Position numbers and translations under genes: made by a program. This document shows positions 63,321-64,000 of a DNA stretch of 64,000 nucleotides, in pieces (position 1 is the stretch's first letter; every line of letters starts with the position of its first letter). The stretch is from the NCBI RefSeq assembly GCF_002975275.1, contig NZ_PCOQ01000008.1, forward strand, positions 1-64,000. The letters run 5' to 3'. This DNA comes from Achromobacter sp. MYb9. GTDB taxonomy: Bacteria; Pseudomonadota; Gammaproteobacteria; Burkholderiales; Burkholderiaceae_B. The notes beneath the pieces were generated by a model. It made no database searches. It worked only from the letters and a program-made list of their open reading frames with translations, and was not told the origin of the DNA.

Positions 63321-64000
63321 ATGGCAAAAATCGACCGGATCGTCAATGTGGCGATCTCGCTGAACACCACGGCGATCAAGGAGCAGAACTTCTCTGACAT
63401 CCTGATCCTGGGCGCGCATGCGCTGACCGTGAACCGCGTCCTGGCGGTGACCGAACCGGGCGAATTGCTCGACATGGGCATTGCGCAGACCGATCCCCTG
63501 TACATCGCGGTGCGCGATGCCTTCAAGCAAATTCCGACCGTGGCCCGGGTCTTTGTCGGTCGTCGCCAAGTGGATGCTTCGCGCATTTCCGTGACGCGTG
63601 CCGCCGTTGCCGCCTACACCGTGTCGCTCTCTTGGCGCGACGCGACTGGCGCCGTGAAAAAGGTGGACGTCAACGTGACGGGTTCCGCCGACAGCACGCC
63701 GCAGACCCTCGCAACGGCCCTGGCCACCGCGATTGCCGAAACCGACGCACCGGTGACGGCCACCGCCACGGGCGCCGACGTTGCCGTAACCACCGCCGTG
63801 TCCGGCCAGGCCTTGGCCATCGCCGTGACGGGCAACCTGCAATTGGCCGCGCCCGCCAGCACCGAAACGCCGTCGGCCGCGCTGAACGCCTGCCTGCGCG
63901 AGAACGGCGACTGGTACGGCGTGTCGCTGGCCAGCCGCGTCGAAGCGGATGTGCTGGACGCCGCCGAATGGGTGGAATCGAACGAGCGCCTGTTCGGCGT
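63321..64000 (+). CDS. contractile tail sheath protein (DUF3383), partial at window edge
   Basis: At least 226 codons; the 3' end is outside the window. MAKIDRIVNVAISLNTTAIK, FSDILILGAHALT and YIAVRDAFKQIPTVARVFVG are typical of DUF3383-type myophage sheath proteins. The second part is Ala/Thr-rich with repeated beta-like segments. It forms the contractile outer tail and defines the element as myovirus-type. Confidence 0.8.
   Translation, partial: MAKIDRIVNVAISLNTTAIKEQNFSDILILGAHALTVNRVLAVTEPGELLDMGIAQTDPLYIAVRDAFKQIPTVARVFVGRRQVDASRISVTRAAVAAYTVSLSWRDATGAVKKVDVNVTGSADSTPQTLATALATAIAETDAPVTATATGADVAVTTAVSGQALAIAVTGNLQLAAPASTETPSAALNACLRENGDWYGVSLASRVEADVLDAAEWVESNERLFG

Larger units (their letters stand above)
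58849..64000. mobile_element. phage-derived element (prophage or tailocin), left part
   Basis: From just after tRNA-His to the window edge every gene is phage-type: S24 repressor, operators, Cro-like protein, replication proteins, a late regulator, then neck and contractile tail-sheath genes. The right end is outside the window, and no integrase is seen on this side. Head and packaging genes are absent between early and tail genes. Confidence 0.85.

Noticed and set aside
1-64000. CRISPR array, rRNA operon or complete insertion sequence
   Set aside because: No regularly spaced repeats, rRNA-like stretches or transposase genes were seen on reading both strands.

Overview
The window is high-GC bacterial DNA with the gene content of a betaproteobacterium of the Alcaligenaceae, most like Achromobacter and close to Bordetella. 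Pointers are two Bug/TctC-type binding proteins, many LysR and XRE-cupin regulators beside small catabolic clusters, a class III CoA transferase next to a Bug protein, and a BvgA-like regulator remnant. The genus is an inference from gene style, not from a database match.

Layout. 1-8.2 kb: outer-membrane phospholipase A (pldA), then a pipecolate/lysine catabolic locus. An antiquitin-type aldehyde dehydrogenase (amaB-like) is divergent from a polar amino-acid ABC importer, an FAD oxidase (amaA-like) and an XRE-cupin regulator. 8.3-18.2 kb: a decayed island in tRNA-Arg(TCT), flanked by a 55-bp direct repeat. It keeps an integrase remnant, a PAPS-reductase-like gene, an HNH endonuclease and Rz/Rz1. 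Its accessory genes are a Hint-domain protein, a DNDYND lectin-like protein, an alpha/beta hydrolase, an asparagine-synthase-like protein and a LexA-box operon. Several genes are fused or cut at apparent deletion junctions.

18.3-31 kb: TauE/SafE exporter, MFS transporter, then a LysR-controlled cluster of N-carbamoyl-D-amino-acid hydrolase, PLP D-amino-acid enzyme, dipeptide-type ABC importer and M81 (MlrC) peptidase. This looks like a scavenging route for modified or D-residue-containing compounds. 31-36 kb: small envelope or stress proteins (PncC/CinA, CrpP-like, low-affinity iron permease family, lipoprotein) and two overlapping LPS-type glycosyltransferases. 36-41 kb: Tat-exported aldehyde oxidoreductase paoABC plus a LysR. 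41-57 kb: small catabolic sets (SDR/DapA/Ldh, gamma-glutamyltransferase/Bug/GntR, EamA/XRE-cupin, MFS, HIBADH, thioesterase, CoA transferase/Bug/enoyl-CoA hydratase/LysR), a frameshifted response-regulator remnant beside an Hpt protein, and a 27-bp perfect inverted repeat. 57-58.9 kb: cardiolipin synthase and tRNA-His.

58.9-64 kb: the left end of a second phage-derived element. It has an S24 repressor, operators, a Cro/YdaS protein, replication genes and a Q-like late regulator. Straight after a terminator come a neck protein and a contractile tail sheath protein, which runs off the window. No terminase, portal or capsid gene lies between the early genes and the tail genes, so this may be a tailocin locus or a prophage lacking head genes at this position.
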